NCBI RefSeq assembly: GCF_001651855.1
Contig: NZ_LNQC01000080.1
Span: 1 to 64,000 of the forward strand
Direction of reading: 5' to 3'
DNA: 64,000 nt
DNA from: Sinorhizobium americanum
GTDB lineage: Bacteria > Pseudomonadota > Alphaproteobacteria > Rhizobiales > Rhizobiaceae
The first letter of the stretch is position 1. Each line of letters starts with the position of its first letter. Shown in pieces: positions 8,774 to 16,217 of this stretch. The notes under the pieces were generated by a model that saw only the letters and a program-made list of their open reading frames with translations, was not told the DNA's origin and searched no databases. The position numbers and the translations under genes are program-made.

Positions 8774-9916
8774 TCAGGACGAGCGGAACTTGTTCGCCGC
8801 CGCGAGCGCCGATTTCTGCTGCGAGTCGTTGAGGCCGAGATAGAAATCCTCGAGCGCATCGTCCTTGAGCCCCGCCCGGCGCGACAGCACGTACCATTTC
8901 GCCGCCTCGATCGGATCGGGCCGGGTGCCGATGGCGTTGACGAGGAGATGGGCAAGCCGGTTCTGAGCAACGACATTGCCGCCCTCGGCTGCTCGCTTCA
9001 TCCAGGCGAAGCCCTCGTCCAGATTGCGGTCGCCGCCGATCCCCTCGATCAGCCAGATCGCCATATCGAGTTGCGCCGTGTCATAGCCGGCGCGCGCCGC
9101 CCGGGCCAGCCATTCGCGCGCACGCGCCCGCTTGCCGTCGTCGATGCCCTCGACATTGAGATAGATCTGCGAAAGCGCATATTGCGCATCGGCAATGCCC
9201 TGCTCGGCCGCCTTCTCGTAATAGGGCATCGCCGCCTTCAGGCCCTTCTGGCCGGGCGCGTCTGCAACGAGCGTCTGTCCGTAGTTGAACTGCGCGGCGG
9301 CGTTGCCGAGGTCGGCTGCCTTCTTCATCAGTTCGTCGGCGGCCTTGCGGTCGCGCTTGACATAGCGGCCCTCCATGAGGATCAGCGCATATTTGAACAT
9401 CGCCGCTGGATCGCCGTTGTTCGCCGCCTGACCGTACCAGAAGGCGGCATCCTTGGGGTTGCGCGCGACGCCGAGGCCCTGCTCGAGGATTGATGCGACC
9501 AGCGTCTGGGCCGCCGGATCGCCGAGTTGGGCGCGCGGCAGCGCAAGGTCCATTGCCGTCAGGTAATAGCCGCGCTGGAAGGCTCCATAGGCCTCGTCCA
9601 CCTTGCCGGCGAACGGCTTTTCGGCGGGAAGCGCGGGAAGTTCGGCCCCCATGCGGTCGATGATGTTGACGCCCCCGGACGGTTTTTCTTCGGCCTTCCT
9701 GGGCTTGGCGTTCGTATCGCTCTTCGCTGGCTTTTCGGAGCCTTCCGGCAGCGCCGCGCCGTTATAGGGCGTGATCCGGCCCCGTTTCGGGACGATGCCC
9801 TCATCCGCGGGTGCCGGCGGCTGTTCGGCGCGAACCGGCAACACGCCCAGAATTACGGCGACGACAAGGGTCGCGACCCGGCTTAGTTTCAGGGAGGATC
9901 GGCTCAGCATCGCCAC
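8774..9916 (-). CDS. Exported Sel1/tetratricopeptide-repeat protein
   Basis: About 380 residues. An N-terminal signal peptide ends near VRAEQ, a proline/lysine-rich linker follows, and residues from about 105 to 375 contain a run of five to six Sel1-like repeats (pattern A..A...G....A..WY..AA..G, for example NPKDAAFWYGQAANNGDPAAMFKY in part). Sel1 solenoids are protein-interaction scaffolds; this one should be periplasmic. GTG at 9916 and ATG at 9910 are both possible; a GAAG 7 bases before the GTG favours the former. It begins 2 bases after the stop of the ThiE-like gene, so the two are translationally coupled, although no functional link between them is known. Confidence 0.85.
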   Translation of the reverse strand: MAMLSRSSLKLSRVATLVVAVILGVLPVRAEQPPAPADEGIVPKRGRITPYNGAALPEGSEKPAKSDTNAKPRKAEEKPSGGVNIIDRMGAELPALPAEKPFAGKVDEAYGAFQRGYYLTAMDLALPRAQLGDPAAQTLVASILEQGLGVARNPKDAAFWYGQAANNGDPAAMFKYALILMEGRYVKRDRKAADELMKKAADLGNAAAQFNYGQTLVADAPGQKGLKAAMPYYEKAAEQGIADAQYALSQIYLNVEGIDDGKRARAREWLARAARAGYDTAQLDMAIWLIEGIGGDRNLDEGFAWMKRAAEGGNVVAQNRLAHLLVNAIGTRPDPIEAAKWYVLSRRAGLKDDALEDFYLGLNDSQQKSALAAANKFRSS

Positions 9917-9918
9917 GT

Positions 9919-10572
9919 CTAATCTTCAAACCGTGGCGCTTTTTCGTCGAGCAAGGCGTTGACGGCGGCAACCACGGAGGGCCCCTGGCCCGGCTCGGCG
10001 AAGACGGCGAGGCGAAGCGCAACGAACTCGGCGCCGGTATCGGCCACCGCAAGCGCCGACTGCGGATCGGTGCCGCCCATGACGATGCAGGGAATTTCGA
10101 TCATCGATGCCCACCATTCCGCGAGCGCCAGGTTCTTCGGGTGTGCTTCCGGCTTGATGTCGCCGTCGGTGCGGCCGAAGAACACGTAGTCCGGCCGGAG
10201 TTCGCCGATCTCGAGCGCGTGGTGGCGGTCGGTTGCATTGCCGCCGCCGACGATCATCTTCGGCGTATGCCGCTCTATCGCCTCGGCAAGCACGTCCGCA
10301 CCGGCGGCGATATGAAGACCATCGGCCTTGGCGCGGCCGGCAAGGCGCGTATCCCCCTCGATCAGCGCCGCCGCACCCGCCTGCTGGATCACCGGCACCA
10401 GCGCCTCGGCGTGCTTTTGGAAATCCGTCTCGTTGAGACCGTATTGCGGAACGATGACCGAGGCCACGTCGCCGCCTTTCAGCGCATCCGTGAGCACCTT
10501 CGCGCGTTCGGCGGCATCCGGCATGTCGGGCGCGATCAACACAAGGCGGCAGCGGTTTTCGATGGTGTTCAT
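9919..10572 (-). CDS. Divergent thiamine-phosphate synthase (ThiE-like) protein
   Basis: The 217-residue product has the TIM-barrel layout of ThiE/TenI: an N-terminal RLVLIAP strand, ADGLHI in place of the usual ADGVHLGQ.D, PDYVFFGR, and the phosphate-binding MGGTD late in the barrel. True ThiE joins the pyrimidine and thiazole halves of thiamine. Here the HLGQ.D substrate-binding segment is altered and no other thi gene is nearby, so a different or lost activity is possible. The ATG at 10572 is preceded by AGGA with good spacing; a reading from 10596 is less likely. It heads a two-gene operon with the Sel1-repeat protein. Confidence 0.72.
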   Translation of the reverse strand: MNTIENRCRLVLIAPDMPDAAERAKVLTDALKGGDVASVIVPQYGLNETDFQKHAEALVPVIQQAGAAALIEGDTRLAGRAKADGLHIAAGADVLAEAIERHTPKMIVGGGNATDRHHALEIGELRPDYVFFGRTDGDIKPEAHPKNLALAEWWASMIEIPCIVMGGTDPQSALAVADTGAEFVALRLAVFAEPGQGPSVVAAVNALLDEKAPRFED

Positions 10573-10675
10573 TCGTCTGTTCCTGGCGAAGCCCATTTCG
10601 AGGGCGGAAATCCGCTACTCGATTTCAATCGGGAAAACCGATAGACGGAGATGACCAAAGGATCAACCGCCGCCC

Positions 10676-11455
10676 ATGTTTCCCGATCTCGACTTCTATC
10701 TGGTCGCCGTCCCGGCGGTCCTGCTCGTTGGCCTCAGCAAGGGAGGCATGGGAGAGGCGCTGTCGCTGATGGGCGTTCCGATCCTCTCGCTGGCGGTCTC
10801 GCCGGTCCAGGCGGCGGCGTTACTCCTCCCGATCCTCATCGCCATGGACATCGTCTCCCTATGGATCTGGCGTAAGCACGGCGACCGGAAAACGCTCACC
10901 ATGCTCTTGCCCGGCGCGCTCGCCGGCATCGCCATCGGCTGGGCGACGTCGGCCTACGTGCCGCGCGATGCGCTGCGGCTGATCATCGGCGCTATTACAG
11001 TCGTGTTCGTCCTGCGCTACGTCTACACGGTCTGGCGCAGCCGCAGCGGAGCGCCGATCCTTCCGAAGCAGCACCGTCCGGGTCCTGCGGCGCTGTGGGG
11101 AAGCTTTGCAGGATATGGCAGCTTCGTGGCGCATGCCGGCGGGCCGCCGTTCCAGATCTACGCGCTACCGCTGAAGCTGGACCCGCGGGAATATACCGGG
11201 ACCATCGTGCGTTTCTTCGCGACGCTGAATGCGGTGAAGCTCATTCCCTATTTCGCGCTGGGGCAACTCGACACCAGTAATCTCATGACATCGGCGACGC
11301 TTTTCCCCCTGGCGATGGTCGCAACGGCCTGCGGCGCCTGGATCGTGCGCCGGATGAAGCCGCAGGTGTTTTATCCCTTCATGTACACCATGGCCTTCGT
11401 CGCCGGATCGAGGCTTGTCTGGGAGGGCCTGACCAGCCTTCTCTCCGGCGGTTGA
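10676..11455 (+). CDS. TauE/SafE-family membrane permease
   Basis: The 259-residue polytopic protein has about eight membrane segments in two halves with family features such as GLSKGGMG near residue 20 and GSFAGYGSFVAHAGGPP near residue 145. This family includes exporters of sulfite, sulfoacetate and other organosulfur anions; the substrate here is not known. It is divergent from the ThiE-like gene. The ribosome binding site is weak (AGGA about 13 bases upstream of the ATG). A perfect 16-bp palindrome follows the stop. Confidence 0.88.
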   Translation: MFPDLDFYLVAVPAVLLVGLSKGGMGEALSLMGVPILSLAVSPVQAAALLLPILIAMDIVSLWIWRKHGDRKTLTMLLPGALAGIAIGWATSAYVPRDALRLIIGAITVVFVLRYVYTVWRSRSGAPILPKQHRPGPAALWGSFAGYGSFVAHAGGPPFQIYALPLKLDPREYTGTIVRFFATLNAVKLIPYFALGQLDTSNLMTSATLFPLAMVATACGAWIVRRMKPQVFYPFMYTMAFVAGSRLVWEGLTSLLSGG

Positions 11456-11460
11456 TCCCA

Positions 11461-11476
11461 AAGGCGCGCGCGCCTT
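11461..11476 (+). terminator. Palindrome after the TauE/SafE gene
   Basis: AAGGCGCGCGCGCCTT is a perfect palindrome 5 bases after the stop codon. The sequence after it is not T-rich, so it is a possible but atypical terminator. Confidence 0.4.
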
Positions 11477-11504
11477 GTACCGCTCGCAGAATGCTGCAAA
11501 GCAA

Positions 11505-11518
11505 TGCGATATATCGCA
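11505..11518. promoter_or_regulatory. Candidate operator of the ArsR-type gene
   Basis: TGCGATATATCGCA is a perfect 14-bp palindrome 50 bases upstream of the ArsR-family start. Small ArsR repressors commonly bind such AT-centred palindromes in their own promoters; autoregulation here is inference. Confidence 0.45.
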
Positions 11519-11567
11519 ACGCACAATCTTCTTGCCGGTCGCAGGAAATTCGCCTAACGTCCCGGTC

Positions 11568-11828
11568 ATGACGATCGCGGACCCATTCGATGCCATTGCG
11601 GATCCGAACCGGCGTTATCTGCTGGAGGAGCTGCGGCGCGCACCCAAGACTGTCAATGAACTCGCCGAAGGGCTGCCGATCAGCCGGCCGGCGGTGTCGC
11701 AGCATTTGAAGGCGCTGCTCGACTGCAATCTCGTATCGGTGTCGACAAGCGGCACCAGGCGCATCTACGCCATCCATAGGCCGGGCTTCGACCGCCTCAA
11801 TCTATGGCTCGACCAATTCTGGTCCTGA
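11568..11828 (+). CDS. ArsR-family winged-helix regulator (small)
   Basis: The 86-residue product is essentially one winged helix-turn-helix: IADPNRRYLLEELRRAP, then TVNELAEGLPISRPAVSQHLKAL as the recognition region, then a wing with GTRRIYAIHRPG. No cysteine pair for metal sensing is present apart from a single Cys in LLDCNLV, so it is more like the SdpR/metal-independent ArsR subgroup. In that subgroup the partner is often an SRPBCC (AHSA1) gene, but none follows here. The ATG at 11568 is chosen because the family domain begins directly after it; the reading from 11475 would run through the palindromic operator. Confidence 0.85.
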   Translation: MTIADPFDAIADPNRRYLLEELRRAPKTVNELAEGLPISRPAVSQHLKALLDCNLVSVSTSGTRRIYAIHRPGFDRLNLWLDQFWS

Positions 11829-11972
11829 CGGCTTAAACATTCGCCGAGGAAGCGGACCGGGCCGTAGCCCGGTCGAGCGATCCAAACGTTATGGGATTGT
11901 TGTTGACCTTTCGCGCCGTTTTGCCCTTACGAGGCAGACGCCTCCCGAAAACGCGGGAGATACCGTTCGCAA

Positions 11973-12146
11973 TCAGTGTGTCGAGGAACGGAGTCTTTCG
12001 ATTTCGTCCTTGATGCGCAGCTTCCGCCGCTTGAGTTCACTGATCAACTCGTCCTCGCAGGAGGGAGAATTCAGCGCTTCATGCAGCTCCTGTTCCAGGG
12101 CGCCATGTTTTTTCTCAAGCGTTGCAAGATGAGCCTCAATGGTCAT
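11973..12146 (-). CDS. DUF465 (YdcH) family small protein
   Basis: The 57-residue product is a short charged helical hairpin typical of DUF465: an N-terminal helix (LATLEKKHGALEQELHEAL), a turn around SCEDELISELKRRKL, and a final helix with IKDEIERL. The function of the family is unknown. The ATG at 12146 has AAGGAAGGGA upstream, which decides against the start at 12179. It is divergent from a second DUF465 gene 211 bases away. Confidence 0.85.
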   Translation of the reverse strand: MTIEAHLATLEKKHGALEQELHEALNSPSCEDELISELKRRKLRIKDEIERLRSSTH

Positions 12147-12357
12147 GGGCAGTCCCTTCCTTTTGCTTGCATCCGGCACGCAAATGCCGGATGTTCCATG
12201 GTTGTAACCTTACTAGTGTGCCACGCCATTTTTCATTTGTCGAAGGCGAAATGATGACGTCGGATAACTTCCCGTCACCGCCCAAGATGTGATAGAGCGG
12301 CGCAGGAAATTCCGGTTCGCGGCACGGACGCGGCCGGGCTTATGGGGATCGTTTTGA

Positions 12358-12561
12358 ATGCCGGACCAGGACCAGGCCGAACTCAGACTGACGATAGCGC
12401 GCCTGAGGCAGGAACATGAAGACTATGACGTCGCCATCAATGCCATGATCGAAACCGGCTGCGACGCCCTGCGCATCCAGCGCATGAAGAAGAAGAAGCT
12501 GGCCATCAAGGACAAGATCAGCAAGATCGAAGATCAGATCATCCCCGACATCATCGCCTGA
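12358..12561 (+). CDS. DUF465 (YdcH) family small protein
   Basis: The 67-residue protein has the DUF465 pattern: an N-terminal helix [16 protein letters not shown], a central [20 protein letters not shown] and a short C-terminus. It differs from its divergent neighbour in the first helix and in having a single Cys. GGGGA is placed about 9 bases before the ATG. purE begins 17 bases after the stop, so it probably belongs to the same transcript as purE-purK. Confidence 0.85.
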   Translation: MPDQDQAELRLTIARLRQEHEDYDVAINAMIETGCDALRIQRMKKKKLAIKDKISKIEDQIIPDIIA

Positions 12562-12578
12562 AACGGACCCATACAGAC

Positions 12579-13079
12579 GTGACCGAAACCACGACCCCGC
12601 CCGTCGCCATCATCATGGGAAGCCAGTCGGACTGGGAGACGATGAAGAATGCGGCCGACACGCTCGAGGCTCTCGACATCGCCTATGAGGCGCGCATCGT
12701 TTCCGCGCACCGGACGCCGGACCGGCTGGTCCGCTTCGCCAAGGGCGCGCGCGACGAGGGCTTCAAGGTGATCATCGCCGGCGCGGGCGGGGCCGCCCAT
12801 CTGCCGGGCATGTGCGCCGCGATGACGCCGCTGCCCGTCTTCGGCGTGCCGGTACAGTCAAAGGCGCTCTCGGGCCAGGATAGCCTGCTCTCGATCGTGC
12901 AGATGCCCGCCGGCATCCCGGTCGGCACGCTGGCGATCGGCAGAGCCGGCGCCGTCAACGCCGCCCTGCTCGCCGCCGCCGTCCTGGCGCTGGGCGATGA
13001 CGACCTCGCCGACCGTCTCGACGACTGGCGTGAGCAGCAGACCGTTTCGGTCGCCGAGTACCCGGTAGACCAGGCATGA
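12579..13079 (+). CDS. purE: N5-carboxyaminoimidazole ribonucleotide mutase
   Basis: The 166-residue product has the class I PurE signatures: [10 protein letters not shown] near the N-terminus, SAHRTPDR, and [12 protein letters not shown]. It converts N5-CAIR to CAIR in purine synthesis, using the product of PurK, whose gene follows with a 4-base ATGA overlap. The start is GTG; an upstream DUF465 gene ends 17 bases before. Confidence 0.97.
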   Translation: MTETTTPPVAIIMGSQSDWETMKNAADTLEALDIAYEARIVSAHRTPDRLVRFAKGARDEGFKVIIAGAGGAAHLPGMCAAMTPLPVFGVPVQSKALSGQDSLLSIVQMPAGIPVGTLAIGRAGAVNAALLAAAVLALGDDDLADRLDDWREQQTVSVAEYPVDQA

Positions 13080-14125
13080 AGACCATTGGAATCATCGGCG
13101 GCGGCCAACTCGGCCGCATGCTGGCCATGGCGGCTGCCCGGCTGAATTTCCGCACAGTCATTCTGGAGCCGCAGCCGGACTGTCCCGCCGCCCAGGCGGC
13201 GAACGCCCAAATCGTTTCCGCCTATGACGACTCTCGGGGGCTCGACGAGCTCGCCCGGACCGCCGATCTGATCACCTACGAATTCGAGAACGTCCCCGTC
13301 GCCGCGGCCGAGCGGCTGGCGGCATCGCGGCCGGTCTTCCCGCCGCCGAAGGCGCTGGAAGTCGCACAGGATCGGCTGGTCGAGAAGCGGTTCATCAATG
13401 GCTGCGGCATTGCCACGGCTGGCTTCCACGCCGTCGACAGCCAGGCCGACCTCGAAGCGGCGCTTGCCGACTTCGATGGCTCCGGCGTTTTGAAGACCCG
13501 CCGCCTCGGCTATGACGGCAAGGGGCAGCGCGTCTTCCGCTCCGGCAAGGACGATCCTTCCGGCGCCTTCGCCGCCCTTGGCGGGGTGCCGCTGATCCTC
13601 GAAAGCTTCGTGGCTTTCGAACGGGAAATCTCGATCATCGCCGCACGCTCGCCTGACGGCGCCACCGCCTGTTTCGATCCGGCGGAAAACGTCCACCGGA
13701 ACGGCATTCTCCACACCTCGACCGTGCCCGCATCGGTTCCCGCCTCGACCGCCGAGGCTGCCCGCAAGGCTGCGGCCGCCATTCTCGAGGCGCTCGGCTA
13801 TGTCGGCGTCATCGGCGTCGAGTTCTTCGTGCTTGCCGACGGCAGCGTCGTCGCCAACGAGATCGCCCCGCGCGTCCACAATTCCGGTCACTGGACGGAA
13901 GCCGCCTGCGTCGTTTCGCAGTTTGAGCAGCATATCCGCGCGATTGCCGGCCTGCCGCTCGGCGACGCCTCGCGTCACTCGGACTGCGTGATGCAGAACC
14001 TCATCGGCGACGAGATCGCCGAATTGCCCGCTCTGCTCGGCGAGCCGAACGTCCTGGTCCATCTCTACGGCAAGGCCGAGGCACGCGCCGGCCGCAAGAT
14101 GGGGCACTTCACCCGCCTTAGCTGA
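13076..14125 (+). CDS. purK: N5-carboxyaminoimidazole ribonucleotide synthase
   Basis: The 349-residue ATP-grasp enzyme opens with [12 protein letters not shown] and contains [13 protein letters not shown] (ATP-binding), [27 protein letters not shown] (metal and substrate region, seen in part at residues about 255-285) and ends in GHFTRLS. It carboxylates AIR with bicarbonate and ATP. It overlaps purE by 4 bases, indicating translational coupling. The length is normal. Confidence 0.97.
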   Translation: MKTIGIIGGGQLGRMLAMAAARLNFRTVILEPQPDCPAAQAANAQIVSAYDDSRGLDELARTADLITYEFENVPVAAAERLAASRPVFPPPKALEVAQDRLVEKRFINGCGIATAGFHAVDSQADLEAALADFDGSGVLKTRRLGYDGKGQRVFRSGKDDPSGAFAALGGVPLILESFVAFEREISIIAARSPDGATACFDPAENVHRNGILHTSTVPASVPASTAEAARKAAAAILEALGYVGVIGVEFFVLADGSVVANEIAPRVHNSGHWTEAACVVSQFEQHIRAIAGLPLGDASRHSDCVMQNLIGDEIAELPALLGEPNVLVHLYGKAEARAGRKMGHFTRLS

Positions 14126-14179
14126 ACCGATTTGGCCCTGGATTGCGCGCGCAGGCGTCGAAATCGCGCGGTCCTGCGG

Positions 14180-14208
14180 TTGACAAGGATGGGGGCGACA
14201 CGCTATGT
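14180..14208 (+). promoter_or_regulatory. Strong sigma-70-type promoter of rpmJ
   Basis: TTGACA (14180-14185), a 17-base spacer and CTATGT (14203-14208) match the rhizobial housekeeping consensus closely. Transcription would begin near 14215, about 90 bases upstream of rpmJ. Confidence 0.75.
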
Positions 14209-14224
14209 GCCTGCCTACTTGAAG

Positions 14225-14247
14225 AGCGCGCTGAATGGCGCGCTTTT
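14225..14247 (+). terminator. Hairpin with T-run in the rpmJ leader
   Basis: AGCGCGC, 6-base loop, GCGCGCT, then TTTT. It has the form of an intrinsic terminator. It could end the purEK transcript, but because it lies downstream of the rpmJ promoter it would also sit at the start of the rpmJ leader and could attenuate that gene. Confidence 0.6.
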
Positions 14248-14303
14248 GATTGTTGGAATTACCGGGCGAATTTTCATTCCCCGAAACCTGCGGATCAGGA
14301 AAA

Positions 14304-14429
14304 ATGAAGATCAAGAATTCGCTCAAGTCGCTGAAAACCCGTCACCGCGAAAACCGCCTGGTTCGCCGCAAGGGTCGCGTCTACATCATCAACAAGTCGA
14401 ACCCGCGTTTCAAGGCACGCCAGGGCTGA
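14304..14429 (+). CDS. rpmJ: 50S ribosomal protein L36 (zinc-independent form)
   Basis: A 41-residue basic protein starting [18 protein letters not shown] and ending in NPRFKARQG. This matches the alphaproteobacterial L36 type, which lacks the CxxC...C..H zinc site of classical L36. It is part of the large ribosomal subunit. AGGAAAA precedes the ATG. It is shorter than the usual open-reading-frame cut-off and easily missed. It is preceded by a strong promoter and a hairpin leader and followed by a small GC hairpin (14438-14453). Confidence 0.95.
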   Translation: MKIKNSLKSLKTRHRENRLVRRKGRVYIINKSNPRFKARQG

Positions 14430-14524
14430 TGCCCTCGGGCGGCTTCTGCCGCCGGCCTGAACGTCGGTCGCTTCGGTGACCCTCCTTCATATTTGATTTT
14501 GATCTTGTTTCATGGCGGGCTACG

Positions 14525-15124
14525 ATGTCCGCCATGCGCTTTTTTCTACCTTTGATTCTGGCCCTGATCGTTCCGGCAACCGCGGGCCTGTCGCAACCTG
14601 CCGAACCCGCCCCCCAGCCGGAGGCGGCAAGTCTCACCACACCCGAGCAACGCCTTGACGCCCTGTTCCTCGACCTCAAGAAGGAGCGCGACGAGAACAA
14701 GGCGCGGGAGCTTGCGGACCGCATTCGCCTGGAGTGGCAGGACTCCGGCAGCGCCACGGTGAACCTTCTGATGCAGTCGGCCGACAAGGCGATCACTGAC
14801 GACAAGAAAACGGTGGCGCTCGACATCCTCGACCAGGTCATCGTGCTTGCCCCCAGCTATGTCGAGGGCTGGAACCGCCGCGCGACGCTGCATTTCCAGA
14901 TGGGCAACTACCGCAAATCGATGTCCGACATAAACCGCGTGCTTGCCATCGAACCCCGGCATTTCGGGGCGATCGCCGGCATGGCGACCATGCTGGAGGC
15001 CGCCGGCAAGAACGAACTGGCGATGCGGGCATGGCAGCAATTCCTCGATGTCTATCCCTCCGACCGCAAGGCGCAGGAGCAATTCGGCGAACTCGCCGAG
15101 AAGCTCGCCGGCAGCCGGACCTGA
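14525..15124 (+). CDS. Exported tetratricopeptide-repeat protein
   Basis: The 199-residue product has a signal peptide (hydrophobic core FFLPLILALIVPATAG) followed by a proline-rich patch and a helical domain with two to three TPR units; the clearest are around YVEGWNRRATLHFQMGNY and HFGAIAGMATMLEAAGKN. It should be periplasmic and mediate protein contacts; no partner is indicated. ATG at 14525 and 14534 are both possible. It precedes an alpha/beta hydrolase gene by 46 bases and could be co-transcribed with it. Confidence 0.82.
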   Translation: MSAMRFFLPLILALIVPATAGLSQPAEPAPQPEAASLTTPEQRLDALFLDLKKERDENKARELADRIRLEWQDSGSATVNLLMQSADKAITDDKKTVALDILDQVIVLAPSYVEGWNRRATLHFQMGNYRKSMSDINRVLAIEPRHFGAIAGMATMLEAAGKNELAMRAWQQFLDVYPSDRKAQEQFGELAEKLAGSRT

Positions 15125-15170
15125 TCGGCAACCTCTGCCCTATCGCAGCCGCTCCCTGATATGACCACGC

Positions 15171-16217
15171 ATGTTCCTTGCTCTTCTGATTCTCGCCATT
15201 CTCATTCTCGCCGCGGTCGCCCACAGCTATTGGCAGGCACGCAGGATCGCCGCTCGCTTCCCCAACAGCGGCGAACTGGTCGATGTCGGCGGTTTCCGCA
15301 TGAACTGCGTCCACATCCGGTCCCGCGGGACGGCGGATCTGCCCCCGATCGTCTTCATTCACGGAGCCGGAGGCAATCTTCTCGACCAATTGCACGCCTT
15401 TCAACCGGCGCTCGATGGCCGTGCCGAAATGCTTTTCGTCGATCGGCCGGGACACGGCTATTCGGAGCGCGGCGGGCCGGCCAATGCCCGGCCGGACGGC
15501 CAGGCCGACGCCATTATCCGCCTGATGAAGAAGCGCGGAATCTCCCGCGCAATCATCGTCGGCCACTCCTTCGGGGCCGCGATCGCCGCCAGCCTCGCGC
15601 TTCACCACCCGGACAGAACCGAAGGCGTCGTCCTGCTGGCGCCGGCGACACATCCCTGGCCCGGAGGCGTCGACTGGCATATCACCTTCGCGGCCATGCC
15701 GGTCGTCGGCTGGCTGTTCGCCAGCACGGCCGTCATTCCGATCGGGCTGAGGCGCATCGACCGGGTCACGCAAGCAATATTCTCGCCTAATCCGCGCCCG
15801 AAGGACTACGTTGCCAATACGGCGCCGCACCTCGTCCTGAGGCCGGCCACCTTTCTCAACAATGCAGTCGACGTCGCCAATCTTCACGCTTACGTCGCGC
15901 AGATGTCGCCGCGCTATGCGGAAATCTCCGCACCGACCGTCATCATAACCGGTGACCGGGACGGCATCGTTTTGGCCGACATTCATTCCCGCAGCCTGGC
16001 GAGCTCCATCAAGGGATCGGAGTTGCTGTGGATCAGCAATCTGGGGCACAAGCCCGATTATGTCGTGACCGACCTCGTCGTCGCTGCCATCGAGAAGATC
16101 TCCGGAAAGCCGCATGACCTCCAGGAATTCGCAAGGCGGGCCGAAGCCCGCCTGACGGTCGAGGAGCAGGTCGAGGAACTCGCTTATACGCCGGTACGTC
16201 CGTCCGAGCCGATGTAG
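15171..16217 (+). CDS. Alpha/beta hydrolase, membrane-anchored
   Basis: The 348-residue product has an N-terminal hydrophobic anchor (residues 1-20) and an alpha/beta hydrolase fold with oxyanion motif HGAGGN, nucleophile elbow GHSFGAA, and candidate acid and histidine in GDRDGIV and NLGHKP. The catalytic triad therefore looks intact. The substrate is unknown; relatives include esterases and epoxide hydrolase-like enzymes. Its 3' end overlaps the 3' end of the convergent pyruvate kinase gene by 34 bases, so no separate terminators exist between them. Confidence 0.85.
   Translation: MFLALLILAILILAAVAHSYWQARRIAARFPNSGELVDVGGFRMNCVHIRSRGTADLPPIVFIHGAGGNLLDQLHAFQPALDGRAEMLFVDRPGHGYSERGGPANARPDGQADAIIRLMKKRGISRAIIVGHSFGAAIAASLALHHPDRTEGVVLLAPATHPWPGGVDWHITFAAMPVVGWLFASTAVIPIGLRRIDRVTQAIFSPNPRPKDYVANTAPHLVLRPATFLNNAVDVANLHAYVAQMSPRYAEISAPTVIITGDRDGIVLADIHSRSLASSIKGSELLWISNLGHKPDYVVTDLVVAAIEKISGKPHDLQEFARRAEARLTVEEQVEELAYTPVRPSEPM

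Noticed and set aside
12683-14326. 547-codon open frame antisense to purE-purK
   Set aside because: No domain and no ribosome site; purE and purK are certain.
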